Shown one piece after another: positions 5,912 to 6,247 of a DNA stretch of 6,247 bases (position 1 is the stretch's first letter; each line of letters begins with the position of its first letter). Below the pieces are notes generated by a model that was not told where the DNA came from, did no database searches, and saw only the letters and a list, made by a program, of their open reading frames with translations. The translations under genes and the position numbers were made by a program. Location of the stretch: contig PBBR01000012.1 of assembly GCA_002716645.1 (NCBI GenBank), forward strand, positions 3,763-10,009, written 5' to 3'. The DNA is from Chloroflexota bacterium (GTDB lineage: Bacteria > Chloroflexota > Dehalococcoidia > UBA3495).

Positions 5912-6247
5912 CTACCCTCCAATTTTCTCGATTCGATAACTTACAGTACCTTTCGGGACATTGATCGATATGTCTTCTCCTACTCGTCTGTCCAGCAACG
6001 CTTGGCCTACTGGAGACTGCGTTGATATCTTCCCTGCCGACACATCTGCTTCCCTTACGTCAACTAGTGTGTATAGAATCTTTTTGCCTGAATCTCCAGA
6101 TTTCAAAGTTACAGTGCATCCCATCGATACTTTAGCTTGTTGGGCCTTGCGGCCTTTCTGGGTGATTATTTCCACTCTGCTGAGAGTATCTTCTAATTCT
6201 CGTATCTTTGATTCTATTAGGCCCTGTCGCTCTTTAGCAGCGTCTAA
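5912..6247 (-). CDS. greA: Transcription elongation factor GreA, C-terminal part (cut by window edge)
   Basis: The minus-strand frame is open from the right window edge to TAG at 5912-5914 and gives the last 111 residues of a protein that is usually about 158 long. GreA binds stalled RNA polymerase, inserts its coiled coil into the secondary channel and stimulates cleavage of backtracked RNA. The visible part begins with the end of the second coiled-coil helix ('AAKERQGLIESKIRELEDTL', residues 3-22). The FKBP-like C-terminal domain follows: 'VSMGCTVTLKSGDSGKK' (about 40-56), 'YTLVDVREADVSAGKIS' and 'SPVGQALLDRRVGEDISI', ending 'VSYRIEKIGG'. The acidic tip of the coiled coil lies beyond the window. 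A GTG at 6173-6175 is not the start, because homologous sequence continues upstream of it. It is convergent with the peroxiredoxin and shares its terminator. Confidence 0.95.
   Translation of the reverse strand, partial: LDAAKERQGLIESKIRELEDTLSRVEIITQKGRKAQQAKVSMGCTVTLKSGDSGKKILYTLVDVREADVSAGKISTQSPVGQALLDRRVGEDISINVPKGTVSYRIEKIGG

Noticed and set aside
5912..6175. A complete 87-residue GreA-like gene starting at GTG 6173-6175
   Set aside because: The frame stays open to the window edge and the extra upstream residues match the GreA coiled coil, so the gene is cut by the window rather than short.

Overview
The window is a compact piece of bacterial chromosome. It has seven protein genes, strong Shine-Dalgarno sites and short intergenic gaps, and I see no RNA genes, mobile elements or CRISPR. 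Lineage cannot be fixed from the sequence. The gene set (membrane pyrophosphatase, AhpE-type peroxiredoxin, GreA, FmdA-type amidase, SDR), the moderate GC and the likely selenocysteine use would fit an uncultured Chloroflexota (SAR202/Dehalococcoidia-like) genome, but this is a low-confidence inference.

Layout: (1) 2-283 (+) is the C-terminal end of a calcineurin-like metallophosphoesterase, followed after 18 nt by (2) 302-1174 (+), an acetamidase/formamidase, probably co-transcribed. (3) 1206-1979 (-) is a classical short-chain dehydrogenase, convergent with the amidase. (4) A 165-bp divergent spacer holds a promoter candidate for (5) 2145-4178 (+), a membrane-bound ion-pumping pyrophosphatase with the K+-dependent signature. 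This gene ends at a strong, bidirectional-looking hairpin terminator. (6) 4271-5266 (-) is a beta-CASP-like metallo-beta-lactamase-fold nuclease whose likely start is an internal TTG. (7) 5392-5853 (+) is a divergent AhpE-like peroxiredoxin. (8) An exceptionally long perfect palindrome separates it from (9) 5912-6247 (-), the C-terminal 111 residues of transcription factor GreA, cut by the window edge.

The main discovery is the peroxiredoxin. An in-frame TGA at 5527-5529 lies exactly where the peroxidatic cysteine belongs (TGG-U in place of TxxC). It is preceded by a well-initiated N-terminal half and followed by an intact C-terminal half, with a 7-bp perfect stem plus an apical hairpin immediately downstream that could be a bacterial SECIS element. 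The gene is best read as one 153-residue selenoprotein. A standard gene caller would break it into a 45-codon fragment and a TTG-started remnant at 5593.

The genes do not form one pathway. Peroxide detoxification, pyrophosphate energy conservation, nucleic-acid processing, transcript-cleavage rescue and small-molecule catabolism sit side by side as separate transcription units, with hairpin terminators at two of the three convergent junctions.
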